From Fodinicola acaciae (GTDB taxonomy: Bacteria > Actinomycetota > Actinomycetes > Mycobacteriales > HKI-0501): DNA of 64,000 bases. The notes beneath the pieces were generated by a model, which made no database searches, was not told the DNA's origin, and saw only the letters and a program-made list of their open reading frames with translations. Shown here piece after piece: positions 17,632-26,168 of the stretch. Each line of letters starts with the position of its first letter. Positions within the stretch are counted from its first letter, which is position 1. The stretch is from NCBI RefSeq assembly GCF_010993745.1, contig NZ_WOTN01000002.1:1302001-1366000 (forward strand). The letters are read 5' to 3'. The position numbers were made by a program, and so were the translations under genes.

Positions 17632-17715
17632 GCCGGCGCGTTACAGAAAATACAAAATGTTGGCGATCACACAGAATCCGCCGGCCGGCCGGAGCGTCGC
17701 CTAATCTTCGCCTTG

Positions 17716-18597
17716 ATGAGGATCAGCGTGGCGACCGGCCTGACGCCGCCGGTCGACCGGGGGATGGCCGAGTTGCGCGCGTACGAGCGGGCCGGCTGCT
17801 ACGACGCGGTCTTTCTGCCCGACGATCCGGAAATTCTGGACGTTTTCGCCACGATGGCGGCTGCCGGCATGGTGACCGAGCGGATTCGTTTCGGCACCGC
17901 GGTCAGCGATGTGATCCGGCGCCATCCGGTGTTGCTCGCGCACCAGGCGGTGACCATCGACCACCTGACCCGCGGCCGGCTGATCCTCGGCGTCGGTGCC
18001 GGCAAGGCGGAGAACCTGCTGCCATACGGTTTCGACCTGGCGCGGCCGGTGGACCGGCTGGCGGAGGCGCTCACTGTCGTCCGCAAGCTCTGGCGGGGCA
18101 CCGAGCCGGTCGACTTCGACGGCGAGTTTTACCAGCTCAGAGGCGCCGAGAGCGCGCTGAGGCCGTACACTCCGGGCGGTCCGCCGGTGTGGATCGGCGC
18201 GCAGGGTGCGCTGATGCTCGACCTGGTCGGCCAGCACGCCGACGGGTGGCTGCCGGCGCTGATGCCGGTCGACGCGTACGAGGACGCCATGGACGAGATC
18301 GACGACGCCGCGCTGGCCGCCGGTCGCAACCCGTCGTCGATCACGCGCGCGCTGTTTCCGGTCATCGCGCTGACCGACGACCGGGACCAGCGGCCGGTCA
18401 CCGATCTCACGTTCGACAAGCGGACGCAGGCGTCGGCGATGTGCGGCACGGTCGACCAGGTGGAGGAGCGGCTGCGCGCATACGAGAAGGCCGGCTGCGA
18501 GCACGTGGTGATGGTCAACCTGACCCCGGTCGCGTACCCGGACCAGGCCGCGCACGCCGGCGGCCTCTTCGACACCCTGGCCAGCCGCTTCGCCTGA
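17716..18597 (+). CDS. F420-dependent LLM-class (luciferase-like) oxidoreductase
   Basis: Protein of 293 residues from the ATG at 17716. It starts M-R-I-S-V-A-T-G-L-T-P-P as in the luciferase-like TIM-barrel family, with R-I-R-F-G-T-A-V, H-L-T-R-G-R-L-I-L-G-V-G-A-G and P-P-V-W-I-G-A-Q-G motifs that line the flavin/F420 pocket. Actinobacterial members of this branch mostly use coenzyme F420; substrate unknown. The gene stands alone between the antiporter and a terminator shared with the convergent amidase operon. Confidence 0.83.
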   Translation: MRISVATGLTPPVDRGMAELRAYERAGCYDAVFLPDDPEILDVFATMAAAGMVTERIRFGTAVSDVIRRHPVLLAHQAVTIDHLTRGRLILGVGAGKAENLLPYGFDLARPVDRLAEALTVVRKLWRGTEPVDFDGEFYQLRGAESALRPYTPGGPPVWIGAQGALMLDLVGQHADGWLPALMPVDAYEDAMDEIDDAALAAGRNPSSITRALFPVIALTDDRDQRPVTDLTFDKRTQASAMCGTVDQVEERLRAYEKAGCEHVVMVNLTPVAYPDQAAHAGGLFDTLASRFA

Positions 18598-18655
18598 CGG
18601 CGTTTTGCCCGATTGCCGCTTTGTTGACGCTCTGAATCGGTGCAGCAGGTCAAGA

Positions 18656-18698
18656 AGGTGACAATCGGTCGGCGCCGGGCGGGGTCCGATTGTCACCT
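18656..18698. terminator. Bidirectional terminator between convergent genes
   Basis: AGGTGACAATCGG and CCGATTGTCACCT form a perfect 13-bp stem around a 17-nt GC-rich loop. It lies between the 3' ends of the LLM oxidoreductase (plus) and the amidase (minus), so it can serve both transcripts. Confidence 0.75.
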
Positions 18699-18733
18699 GG
18701 CGAAGCATCAGTGCTGGTCAGGCGGATGCGGCG

Positions 18734-19813
18734 CTAGGTAGCCTCGATGATGGCGGCCCCGGCGAGCAGGTCGGCCTCGGTGTCGGGAGCGCCGACAAGC
18801 TGCACCGACGCGTACGGAAACGCGCCATCGGCCGGCACGCACACGGCCGGCAGGCCGGTGCCGTTGACCGCCCCGTTGGCATGCGGGAAGCGCGAGCCGG
18901 CGGCGCTGACCAGCGGTGGCGCATCCAACACGGCCGGCAGCGCGATGACGACCCCTGGCCGCAACAGCGCCACCAGCTTCGCGCGCCACACCGACAACAT
19001 CTCGCGAGCCGCGGCCTGCGCCTCGGCCGAGACCGTCGAGCCGAAGTCCCAGGCCTCGGCGACCGCAGGGTCCACTGTGGACAGTCCGGCCACCAGCGGC
19101 CGTTGCACGGCGTACGCCTCGGCGTCGCTGAGCGTGCCGGCGGCGATGCCGATGTCCCACCACTGCGGCAGCGCGAGATCGCGCACCTCGAAGTCGGCCA
19201 GCGCCTTGTCGACGGCGGCGTCGATCTCCGGATGGACGCTGCGTCCCGGGGTACGCAGCCGCAGCACCACCCGCGGCGGCTCGCCGGCGGCCTCGTCCGG
19301 CACCAGCCAGCCATAGCCGAGCCGCAGGCCGGCGACATCGCGAGCGAGTACGCCGACGGTGTCGCAGGTCGGCGACAGCGGAAAGACACCGTCGAGCGGC
19401 ACCTTGCCGTTCGTCGGCTTCAGCGCGGCCACGCCACAGGCAGCGGCCGGGATGCGGACCGATCCGGTCGTGTCGGTGCCGTACGCGACATCCGCCGCAC
19501 CGGTGGCGACCGCGACGGCCGAGCCGCTGGACGATCCACCGGGCACCCGCAGCGGATCGATCGGGTTGACCGGCGTGCCAAAAGTCGGGTTGATGCCGCT
19601 CGCGCTGTGGCACAGCTCGGAAAGGTTGGTCTTGCCGACGACCGTCACACCGGCCGCGCGGGCGCCGGCCAGGCAGGCCGCGTCCTTCGTCGCGGGCTCG
19701 GCGCCAAGCCGCGGATTTCCCACTGTGGTCGGCAAACCGGCCACGTCGATGCAGTCCTTGACGGCCAGCCGCAGACCGGCCGGACCCGGCCGCACCTCGC
19801 CGATGAAGCTCAT
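18734..19813 (-). CDS. Amidase-signature family hydrolase
   Basis: Protein of 359 residues, shorter than most amidases because the N-terminal helical region is reduced. The Ser-cisSer-Lys triad is visible: A-V-K-D-C-I-D-V-A-G (Lys19), G-G-S-S-S-G-S-A (cis-Ser) and D-T-T-G-S-V-R-I-P (nucleophile Ser). It should hydrolyse an amide to acid and ammonia; the substrate is not known. Its ATG overlaps the TGA of the upstream DUF1772-like gene by ATGA, so the two are translationally coupled. Confidence 0.87.
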   Translation of the reverse strand: MSFIGEVRPGPAGLRLAVKDCIDVAGLPTTVGNPRLGAEPATKDAACLAGARAAGVTVVGKTNLSELCHSASGINPTFGTPVNPIDPLRVPGGSSSGSAVAVATGAADVAYGTDTTGSVRIPAAACGVAALKPTNGKVPLDGVFPLSPTCDTVGVLARDVAGLRLGYGWLVPDEAAGEPPRVVLRLRTPGRSVHPEIDAAVDKALADFEVRDLALPQWWDIGIAAGTLSDAEAYAVQRPLVAGLSTVDPAVAEAWDFGSTVSAEAQAAAREMLSVWRAKLVALLRPGVVIALPAVLDAPPLVSAAGSRFPHANGAVNGTGLPAVCVPADGAFPYASVQLVGAPDTEADLLAGAAIIEAT

Positions 19814-20229
19814 TTCGTGGCCCAGTGAAAGGTGATCGCGGCCAGCGCGGTCGCCCCGATGCGTGCGTAGTTGATCCGGTGCCAGCGTGCCACGGCTTCG
19901 TCCGATGTGGACTCGCCTTTGAGCATCGGCACGTTGACCGTACGCACCAGATAACCGGTCATGCCGACCGCGGCCGCCGTGCTCGCCGCACTCGCCACGA
20001 TCGCCGTTTTGTTTCCCGTACGCCATTTCCGTGCCAACGCGACACTGGTGGCGCCGATGGCAAACGGCGCAATCGGCGCGAAATACCGTAAAGGCGAGCC
20101 GACCGCGAGCAATCCCGGCGAGCGGCGTTCCCGCGCCGCGACCAGCAACTCCGGCACGCCGGCGGCGGCTTCGTAGACATTTCCGCACAACCAGGCGGCC
20201 TGTCCGAGCTTGCCGAGCGTCCGCCACAT
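19810..20229 (-). CDS. DUF1772-like small membrane protein
   Basis: Protein of 139 residues with a GGAGG ribosome site before the ATG. Three or four hydrophobic helices are predicted (Y-F-A-P-I-A-P-F-A-I-G, A-A-A-V-G-M-T-G-Y-L, I-G-A-T-A-L-A-A-I). The segment V-N-V-P-M-L followed by W-H-R-I-N-Y-A-R-I matches the signature of DUF1772 (anthrone oxygenase-like) membrane proteins. No function is established. The coupled amidase downstream suggests the two are co-produced. Confidence 0.7.
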   Translation of the reverse strand: MWRTLGKLGQAAWLCGNVYEAAAGVPELLVAARERRSPGLLAVGSPLRYFAPIAPFAIGATSVALARKWRTGNKTAIVASAASTAAAVGMTGYLVRTVNVPMLKGESTSDEAVARWHRINYARIGATALAAITFHWATK

Positions 20230-20273
20230 CCGCGCCTCCAGTGACCCAACCAGATGTCCTCGGATTGGATCCT

Positions 20274-20348
20274 AGAGGTCGCGTAGACAGGGGAGCGGGC
20301 GATAGCTGGATCTCGACTCTCACCCGCTCCTCTGTCTGCGCGACCTCT
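20274..20348. repeat. Intergenic hairpin element, copy C (GATAGC core)
   Basis: A 26-bp stem starts AGAGGTCGCGTAGACAGG on the left and ends CTGTCTGCGCGACCTCT on the right; its only two non-Watson-Crick positions become G-U pairs in plus-strand RNA. The 23-nt apical region is CGATAGC-TGGATCTCGACTCTCA, the same core as in copies A, B and D in compact form. Unlike the others it lies between two divergently transcribed genes, so a simple terminator role does not fit. Confidence 0.8.
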
Positions 20349-20383
20349 TAATGATCCGCCGCCGCCTCGATACGGTGTGGAGC

Positions 20384-21076
20384 ATGGCAGATCTGGACAG
20401 GGCGATCCGCAACGCGGCGACTTTTTGGACCGCGCAGGCGCAGGCGCGCGGAAACGAGCTCGTCATGCGCGACGGTTTGCTTGTCGCCAACGGTACGAAA
20501 CGTGCCGGCCAGCGCATTATGGTGCTGTCGCCGGACACGCGCACGGATGACATCGCCGCGGTGCTCGTGCCGACCGGCCGTGCGGTCGTGGAAGACGCAT
20601 ACAGCACACTCGATCTCAGCCGTCTCGGCCTGACCTCACGGCAACTGCCGGTGATGATCCGCGATCCGGCCCCGGTCCCCGAGCCGTCACGTGAGGTCAC
20701 CAAAGTCGAGTCGGTCGACCAGCTCGAGCTGGCCGAGCGGATGATCGTGCACGGCTTCAGCCTTGAGCAGTTCCAGCCGTACGAGCCCGGCGAGGTGTTT
20801 CCGAAGAGCCTGCTCGACCGGCCGGAGTTCGAGGTCTTTCTGGCCGGCGAGGCCGGCGCGTGCATTGCGGTGCACAGCGGTGACGCCAGTGGCGTCTATT
20901 ACGTGACGACCATGCCGGAACATCGTTCGCGTGGCATCGGGCGCGCGCTCATGCACGCGATGCTCGCACGCACCGAGTTGCCGATGACGTTGACAGCGTC
21001 GACCTCCGGCCGGCCACTCTATGACTCGCTCGGCTTCCGTACGGTCAATCTTTCGACGTGGTGGTCTCGCGCCTAG
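20384..21076 (+). CDS. GNAT-family N-acetyltransferase
   Basis: Protein of 230 residues from the ATG at 20384 (an upstream ATG at 20351 lies too near hairpin C to be preferred). The N-terminal half is non-conserved. The C-terminal GNAT domain shows V-Y-Y-V-T-T-M-P-E-H-R-S-R-G-I-G-R-A-L (motif A) and S-T-S-G-R-P-L-Y-D-S-L-G-F-R (motif B). It should acetylate an amine substrate; which one is unknown. The 3' end overlaps the convergent methyltransferase gene by 32 bp. Confidence 0.82.
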   Translation: MADLDRAIRNAATFWTAQAQARGNELVMRDGLLVANGTKRAGQRIMVLSPDTRTDDIAAVLVPTGRAVVEDAYSTLDLSRLGLTSRQLPVMIRDPAPVPEPSREVTKVESVDQLELAERMIVHGFSLEQFQPYEPGEVFPKSLLDRPEFEVFLAGEAGACIAVHSGDASGVYYVTTMPEHRSRGIGRALMHAMLARTELPMTLTASTSGRPLYDSLGFRTVNLSTWWSRA

Positions 21077-21668
21077 CGCGCAGCACGGCGTCGCGGATTT
21101 CGATGCCATGGTGCGTACGCGCCGGCGCGGCTGCCGTGACGATCGTCCAGTCGTCGGAGAGAAGCGCGGCAACGTCCTCGGCCGTGTAGTAGGCGTCGGC
21201 GAACTGCGGCCGTTCCACGTGCGTCTCCAGGTCCGACGGATGGTGGCCGACGATCAGCAGCGTGCCACCGGGAGCGACCGCGTCGGCGAGCCGGCGAAAC
21301 AGCGGATCGCGTACGGCCGGCGGAAAATGCACGAAGTGCGCGGTGACCAGGTCGTACGCGCCAGCTCCCGGTGTCCAGGAGCGCAGGTCGTGCTGCTGCC
21401 AGGAGATCTCCAGGTCACCGGCCGCCTCGGCGGCGCGGCGCAGCCCGGCCGCCGCGAAGTCGACGGCAGTGACCTGCCAGCCACGGCTGGCCAGCCAGAT
21501 CGCGTCGCCGCCGCTGCCGCAGCCGGCGTCCAGCGCGCGACCCGGCGTGAGGCCGGAGACCTCGTCGACCAGCGACGGATTGGGGTTGCCACTCCAGGCG
21601 TTTTCCCCGGACGAATAGCGCTCTTCCCAGTATGCCGCGTCAAACTGTTCGGAAATGTCGTGTGTCAT
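21045..21668 (-). CDS. Class I SAM-dependent methyltransferase (TPMT/TehB-like)
   Basis: Protein of 207 residues from the ATG at 21668. It opens F-D-A-A-Y-W-E-E-R-Y-S-S-G, the typical start of thiopurine-methyltransferase-like enzymes. Motif I is A-L-D-A-G-C-G-S-G-G-D-A-I-W-L-A, and the acidic end of strand 2 is V-T-A-V-D-F. It should methylate a small molecule with S-adenosylmethionine. It lies in a row with the monooxygenase and valS on the same strand; the 57-bp gap to the monooxygenase stop permits read-through. Confidence 0.85.
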   Translation of the reverse strand: MTHDISEQFDAAYWEERYSSGENAWSGNPNPSLVDEVSGLTPGRALDAGCGSGGDAIWLASRGWQVTAVDFAAAGLRRAAEAAGDLEISWQQHDLRSWTPGAGAYDLVTAHFVHFPPAVRDPLFRRLADAVAPGGTLLIVGHHPSDLETHVERPQFADAYYTAEDVAALLSDDWTIVTAAAPARTHHGIEIRDAVLRARRETTTSKD

Positions 21669-21725
21669 GCGTGCATGATGCGCCGGCCATTCCGGAAAGC
21701 GCCAATCCTGTTGCCGGAATGGCAA

Positions 21726-22859
21726 CTATTCCAGGGCCAGGAAGACCCATTTCTGGCCCTCGGCCAGGCCGGCGAGCTCACGGCCGGCCTCGGCGAGCAC
21801 TCCGTTGGCCGACAGGATGTGCTGCGTGCCGGCGTGCATGTCGCGAAACAGCCGCTGCATGACGCCGTCGCACAGTGCGCTCGTGCCGCCGTTCTTGTAC
21901 GCCCACTGGCTGACTTCCTGCGTCGTCCAGGTGATGTTGGTCAGCGCGATCCGCAGCAGCGTACGCTGCCGGGTCGTCAGCTGGTCGCCGGCGCTGAGCG
22001 TGTTCCACACGTCGTGCCAGGTCTCGAACACCAGCGCTGCGGCAGCCCGGAACTTTCCCTCCATGGTGCCGAAACCGAGGTGGAAATGCTCGCTGCTGGC
22101 GAGCTGGCCGGGTCGGCCGGCCTTCTTCCGCGCCGAGGCCGCCAGCTCGTCGAGGATCCGCCGGCCGATGCCGAGCGTCCAGCCGGAGTGGCAGATCAAC
22201 GCGATCTGCACGACGCCGAGGTCGTAGAACGGACCACCGCGTGTCGACCCTTCGACCAGTCCGTCGTGCGACCAGCCCGGCGGGATGAAGACGTCCGTCA
22301 TCGTGTAGTCGATGCTGCCGGTCGCCACCAGGCCGAGCACGTCCCAGTTGTCGATCAGCGTCGCTTTTTCCAGCGGCGCAACGCAGACGCGAAACTGCTC
22401 GGTGTCGGTCGTGACGACCGCATTGTGCGTGTAGCTGGCGTGCTTGATGCCAGACGCGAAACTCCACGAGCCGCTGATGTCATAGCCGCCGTCGCGCGGC
22501 ACCGCCGTGCCAGGACGCGTGCCTTGTCCGCCGAGCACCGGAAAACGCTCGCCGGCGAACAGCTCGGCGACGGCCTCGTCGCCGAGATACGCGCCGGCCG
22601 TGCCGGTTTCCAACGCGGTGGCGGCGAGGACCCAGCCGGCGGACGGCTGTGCGTAGCTCAACGCCTCGAGGACGCGCAGCGCCGAGATCGGGTCGAGCTC
22701 GCTGCCGCCGAGCGAACGCGGCACCCACATGCCGTAGAGGCCGCGCTCGTGGTAGGCCGCGTCGATGTCGTCGGTCAGCCGGCCCAACCGTTCACATTCC
22801 GCGGCTCGCTCGTCCAGCAGCGGCTGCAGCTCACGCGCCTGCTTGACCAGGTCGGACAT
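21726..22859 (-). CDS. Acyl-CoA dehydrogenase-fold flavin monooxygenase-like protein
   Basis: Protein of 377 residues, with A-G-G-A-G before the ATG. The fold is that of acyl-CoA dehydrogenases (helical N-domain with G-L-Y-G-M-W-V-P-R-S-L-G-G-S-E, middle beta-domain, C-terminal four-helix bundle). The sequence is closest to the two-component flavin monooxygenase group (HsaA/DszC/HpaB-like) since it carries G-S-W-S-F-A-S-G-I and lacks the acyl-CoA dehydrogenase catalytic Glu motif. A reduced-flavin oxygenase acting on an unknown ring or sulfur compound is likely. The gene starts 8 bp after the valS stop codon; the valS TAG is part of this gene's ribosome site. Confidence 0.8.
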   Translation of the reverse strand: MSDLVKQARELQPLLDERAAECERLGRLTDDIDAAYHERGLYGMWVPRSLGGSELDPISALRVLEALSYAQPSAGWVLAATALETGTAGAYLGDEAVAELFAGERFPVLGGQGTRPGTAVPRDGGYDISGSWSFASGIKHASYTHNAVVTTDTEQFRVCVAPLEKATLIDNWDVLGLVATGSIDYTMTDVFIPPGWSHDGLVEGSTRGGPFYDLGVVQIALICHSGWTLGIGRRILDELAASARKKAGRPGQLASSEHFHLGFGTMEGKFRAAAALVFETWHDVWNTLSAGDQLTTRQRTLLRIALTNITWTTQEVSQWAYKNGGTSALCDGVMQRLFRDMHAGTQHILSANGVLAEAGRELAGLAEGQKWVFLALE

Positions 22860-22867
22860 CGACACTC

Positions 22868-25402
22868 CTAGCTCGTGGGTGAGCCCCCAGTCTCCATGAC
22901 TACCGCGAAACTCGGCTCGCCGTCGCCGGTTTCGGTCACGATCTGCGCGATCGTGCCAGCGGCGCGCAGATCTTCCAACGCTGGCGCCAGATTTGCCAGG
23001 TACGCCACCGGCGCGGTGACGGTCAGCCGCTCGACCGGCTGCCGCATCGACAGCCGCCGGTCCGACTTTGCCTTGCGTACGGCCCCGATCGCGGTCGACG
23101 CGGCGGCGAGGACGGCCGGATCCGCGCCGGGCCGCACAAGCTCGTCGGCGGTCGGCCACGGCGCCCGGTGCACCGAGCCGTCCTGCCACCACGACCACAC
23201 TTCCTCGGTGACGAAAGGCAGGAATGGCGCGAAAAGCCGGAGCAGTGTGGAGACCGCCAGCGTGAGCGTGGCGCGTGCCGAGCCGCTGGCGCCAGCACCG
23301 TACGCACGTGCCTTCACCAGCTCCAGGTAGTCGTCGCAGAACGACCAGAAGAACTCCTCGGTGCTCTCCAGCGCCGAGGTGTAGTCGTACGCCTCGAAAC
23401 TCGCGGTCGCCCGCTCCACCAGGCCGGCCAGGCCGGACAGCAACGCGAGGTCGATCGGCTCGGTGATCTCGTCGTCGGACGGTCCGAAACCGAGCGCGAA
23501 CCGGCTCGCGTTGAGGATCTTCGTGGCCAGCCGCCGGCCGACCTTCATCTGCGCGGTGTCGAATGCGGTGTCGGTGCCTGGTCGGCCTTTCGCGGCCCAG
23601 TAACGCACCGCGTCGGTGCCGTGCTCCTCCAGCAGGCCGAGCGGTGTGATCACGTTTCCCTTGGACTTGGCCATTTTCTTGCGGTCCGGGTCGAGGATCC
23701 AGCCGGACAGCACGGCGTGCCGCCACGGCAGCGAACCCTGCTCCACGTGTGCCCGCAACACCGAGGAAAACAGCCAGGTGCGGATGATCTCGTGCGCCTG
23801 CGGGCGCAGGTCCATCGGAAAGACGCGCCCGAACAGGTCGTCGTCGGTCGTCCAGCCGGAGACCAGTTGCGGGGTGAGCGACGAGGTGGCCCAGGTGTCC
23901 ATGACATCCGGGTCGGCGACGAAACCGCCGGCCACGCCGCGCTGGTCGGCGGTGAAACCGGGCGGGGCGTCGCTGGACGGGTCGACCGGCAGGTTTTCGT
24001 CCAGCGGAAGCAACAACTCGCCGCGCTCGCCGTTGTCGTCGAGCCGATACCAGACCGGGATCGGTACGCCGAAAAACCGCTGCCGGCTGATCAGCCAGTC
24101 GCCGCTCAGCCCCTCCACCCAGTGCTCATAGCGCGTACGCATGAAATCCGGATGCCACTGCAACTCGCGACCGCGGTCGAGCAATGCTGTGCGCAGCAAC
24201 GGATCGCGGCCACCGTTGCGGATGTACCACTGCCTGGTGGTGAGGATCTCCAGCGGCTTGTCGCCTTTTTCATAGAACTTCACCGCATGCGTGATCGTCC
24301 GCGGCTCGCCCTCGAGGTCACCGGCGTCGCGCAACATCGCCACCACGCGCTCGCGCGCGGTGAACGCCGTCGCACCGGCGAGCGGCGCGTACGCCTCAGC
24401 GTCCACATCGGACGGTGGGGTGGCGACGAAGCGGCCGTCGGAGCCGACCACCGTACGCGTTGGCAGGTCGAGCTCGCGCCACCAGACAACGTCAGTGGTG
24501 TCACCGAAAGTGCACACCATCGCGATGCCGGATCCCTTCGACGGGTCGGCCAGATGGTGTGCCTTCACCGGCACCTCGACACCGAAGACCGGCGTACGCA
24601 CCGATTTTCCGAACAGCGACCGATAACGCTCGTCGCCCGGATGCGCCACCAGCGCCACACAGGCCGGCAGCAACTCCGGCCGGGTCGTCTCGATGGAGAT
24701 CTTTTCACCGTCGGGACCGTGAAAACTGATCCGGTGGAAGGCGCCGGGACGCTCGCGGTCCTCCAGCTCGGCCTGCGCGACGGCGGTCTGGAAGGTCACG
24801 TCCCACAATGTCGGCGCGTCCGCCTGATAGGCGTCACCGCGCGAAAGTGAGCGCAGGAAGGCGCGTTGCGAAATGGCGCGCGCCTTGTCGCCGATCGTCT
24901 GGTAGGTCATCGACCAGTCGACCGACAGGCCAGCGCGCCGCCACAGCTGCTCGAAGGCCTGCTCGTCCAGCTCCGTCATTCGCTGGCACAGGGCCACGAA
25001 ATTGCGCCGCGAAATCGGCAGCTGGCGCTTGCCCGGCTCGGCCGGCGGCACGAAATCCGGGTCGTAGGGCAGGCTCGGATCGCACCGCACGCCGTAGCGG
25101 ATCTGCACCCGCCGCTCGGTCGGCAGGCCGTTGTCGTCCCACCCCATCGGATAGAACACGTTTTTCCCGCGCATACGGTGGAAACGTGCGATCACGTCGG
25201 TGTGCGTGTAGGAGAAGACGTGGCCGACGTGCAGCTCGCCGCTGACCGTCGGCGGCGGTGTGTCGATGGAATATACCTGCTCGCGGGTGGTCGACCGGTC
25301 GAACCGGTACACCCCCGACTCCTCCCAGCTGCGCGACCATTTCTCCGCCAGCCCGTCCAGTGACGGCCTGTCCGGCATATTCACGGCACGTAGCGAGGTC
25401 AT
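22868..25402 (-). CDS. valS: Valyl-tRNA synthetase
   Basis: Protein of 844 residues from the ATG at 25402, normal for bacterial ValRS lacking an extended coiled-coil tail. The class I signatures are H-V-G-H (residues 58-61, HIGH motif) and K-K-M-A-K-S-K-G-N (KMSKS loop). An editing domain (residues about 190-390) and the anticodon-binding domain (I-R-T-W-L-F-S then W-S-F-C-D-D-Y-L-E-L-V-K) follow in the usual order. It charges tRNA-Val with valine in the cytoplasm. The open frame reaches further upstream, but that part overlaps a GC-rich leader hairpin and shows no family similarity. The downstream monooxygenase gene is coupled. Confidence 0.93.
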   Translation of the reverse strand: MTSLRAVNMPDRPSLDGLAEKWSRSWEESGVYRFDRSTTREQVYSIDTPPPTVSGELHVGHVFSYTHTDVIARFHRMRGKNVFYPMGWDDNGLPTERRVQIRYGVRCDPSLPYDPDFVPPAEPGKRQLPISRRNFVALCQRMTELDEQAFEQLWRRAGLSVDWSMTYQTIGDKARAISQRAFLRSLSRGDAYQADAPTLWDVTFQTAVAQAELEDRERPGAFHRISFHGPDGEKISIETTRPELLPACVALVAHPGDERYRSLFGKSVRTPVFGVEVPVKAHHLADPSKGSGIAMVCTFGDTTDVVWWRELDLPTRTVVGSDGRFVATPPSDVDAEAYAPLAGATAFTARERVVAMLRDAGDLEGEPRTITHAVKFYEKGDKPLEILTTRQWYIRNGGRDPLLRTALLDRGRELQWHPDFMRTRYEHWVEGLSGDWLISRQRFFGVPIPVWYRLDDNGERGELLLPLDENLPVDPSSDAPPGFTADQRGVAGGFVADPDVMDTWATSSLTPQLVSGWTTDDDLFGRVFPMDLRPQAHEIIRTWLFSSVLRAHVEQGSLPWRHAVLSGWILDPDRKKMAKSKGNVITPLGLLEEHGTDAVRYWAAKGRPGTDTAFDTAQMKVGRRLATKILNASRFALGFGPSDDEITEPIDLALLSGLAGLVERATASFEAYDYTSALESTEEFFWSFCDDYLELVKARAYGAGASGSARATLTLAVSTLLRLFAPFLPFVTEEVWSWWQDGSVHRAPWPTADELVRPGADPAVLAAASTAIGAVRKAKSDRRLSMRQPVERLTVTAPVAYLANLAPALEDLRAAGTIAQIVTETGDGEPSFAVVMETGGSPTS

Positions 25403-25471
25403 GCCCAGACGATACAGAGCACCGCAACCCAATTCGGCCATCGCGACGGTCACCTTCGCAACGGGTCCGGA

Positions 25472-25510
25472 GCGCGCTCCTCGGGGCTTTTCCGCCACCG
25501 AGGAGCGCGC
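25472..25510 (-). promoter_or_regulatory. Leader hairpin upstream of valS (candidate attenuator)
   Basis: GCGCGCTCCTCGG and CCGAGGAGCGCGC form a perfect 13-bp stem with a 13-nt loop, 70-108 nt before the valS ATG. Its position in an aminoacyl-tRNA synthetase leader suggests attenuation, but the conserved T-box sequence TGGNACCGCG is absent, so a classical T-box cannot be claimed. Confidence 0.45.
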
Positions 25511-25703
25511 CGGTCCGGAGGATTGGGGAGGCCTCCGGTGTTGGTGCTCTCCCGGAAACCAACGGCAGGGATCGGTTTCCGCGAGTGTGATCACCCTAGC
25601 GAGCGCCGCTGACAGATCCCTTTCATTGCACTTTCATGCCAGGGTGGTGCCGGTGTGACTGCTGTGGCTGACAATGCAGGTGAGGCGGCTCGGCTGCGTA
25701 ATA

Positions 25704-25735
25704 CTTGTTTAACAAGATATCAAAATGGACATTTT
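25704..25735. promoter_or_regulatory. Adjacent AT-rich palindromes (candidate operator)
   Basis: CTTGTTTAACAAG (25704-25716) and AAAATGGACATTTT (25722-25735) are two palindromes separated by 5 bp within the only AT-rich island of the area. On the minus strand they lie about 300 bp upstream of valS and could form part of its promoter or an operator; no regulator can be named. Confidence 0.35.
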
Positions 25736-25768
25736 TGCCAACCGGCAGTCACAACAGCATTACCAGCC

Positions 25769-25930
25769 TCAGTAGTCACACCCGTCACAGCATCCGGAGA
25801 TCACGGCGGCGTGAAAGCCTTGTTCCTTGCGTCCAACGCAAGTAACTCGACATTCATGCCATCCGCGACCGTCGCAAGCCGGACATTTAGCGCTCCACAC
25901 GCCTTCGCATCCCACATACTGGACCTTCAC
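25769..25930 (-). CDS. Possible small Cys-rich zinc-ribbon-like protein (53 aa)
   Basis: From a GTG at 25930 the frame encodes 53 residues with seven cysteines, including C-P-A-C-D-G-R-G-W-H-E-C, which matches the CxxCxGxG pattern of DnaJ-type zinc fingers, and a terminal G-C-C-D-G-C-D-Y. Codon third positions are not GC-biased as in other genes here and the ribosome site is weak, so it may be chance or recently acquired. The pattern of cysteines is the only support. Confidence 0.3.
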   Translation of the reverse strand: MKVQYVGCEGVWSAKCPACDGRGWHECRVTCVGRKEQGFHAAVISGCCDGCDY

Positions 25931-26111
25931 GTCACCCACCGAGACGCCACCGCGGCTCCGGCGCCCCAGCCACACTCCTGGACCACGCCACGCACGAAAC
26001 CGCACCCGCCGCACCCAACCCAACCAACAACGAAACCCCGCGCGCCCCTCCCCTTGAGGTCGCCCGCCGCGCAGGCGCCACCACCGCCAAAACGCAACAA
26101 ACATGAAAACC

Positions 26112-26168
26112 CGCCCTACCCCAACGCAACAATCAGAAACGCCCTACCCCCAACCGCACCAATCAGAA
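26112..26168. repeat. Imperfect tandem repeat (two units of 27-29 bp)
   Basis: Two successive units begin CGCCCTACCCC and end CAATCAGAA with small differences in the middle. The minus strand carries runs of 3-5 G in each unit and could form a G-quadruplex. The repeat lies 90-146 bp upstream of the nitrobindin-like gene. Confidence 0.55.

Noticed and set aside
18734-20323. 529-codon amidase frame including upstream sequence
   Set aside because: The upstream part overlaps the DUF1772-like gene and hairpin C; the coupled ATG at 19813 fits the amidase fold.
25403-25600. T-box riboswitch upstream of valS
   Set aside because: The TGGNACCGCG antiterminator sequence and a specifier loop could not be found; only a plain hairpin is supported.
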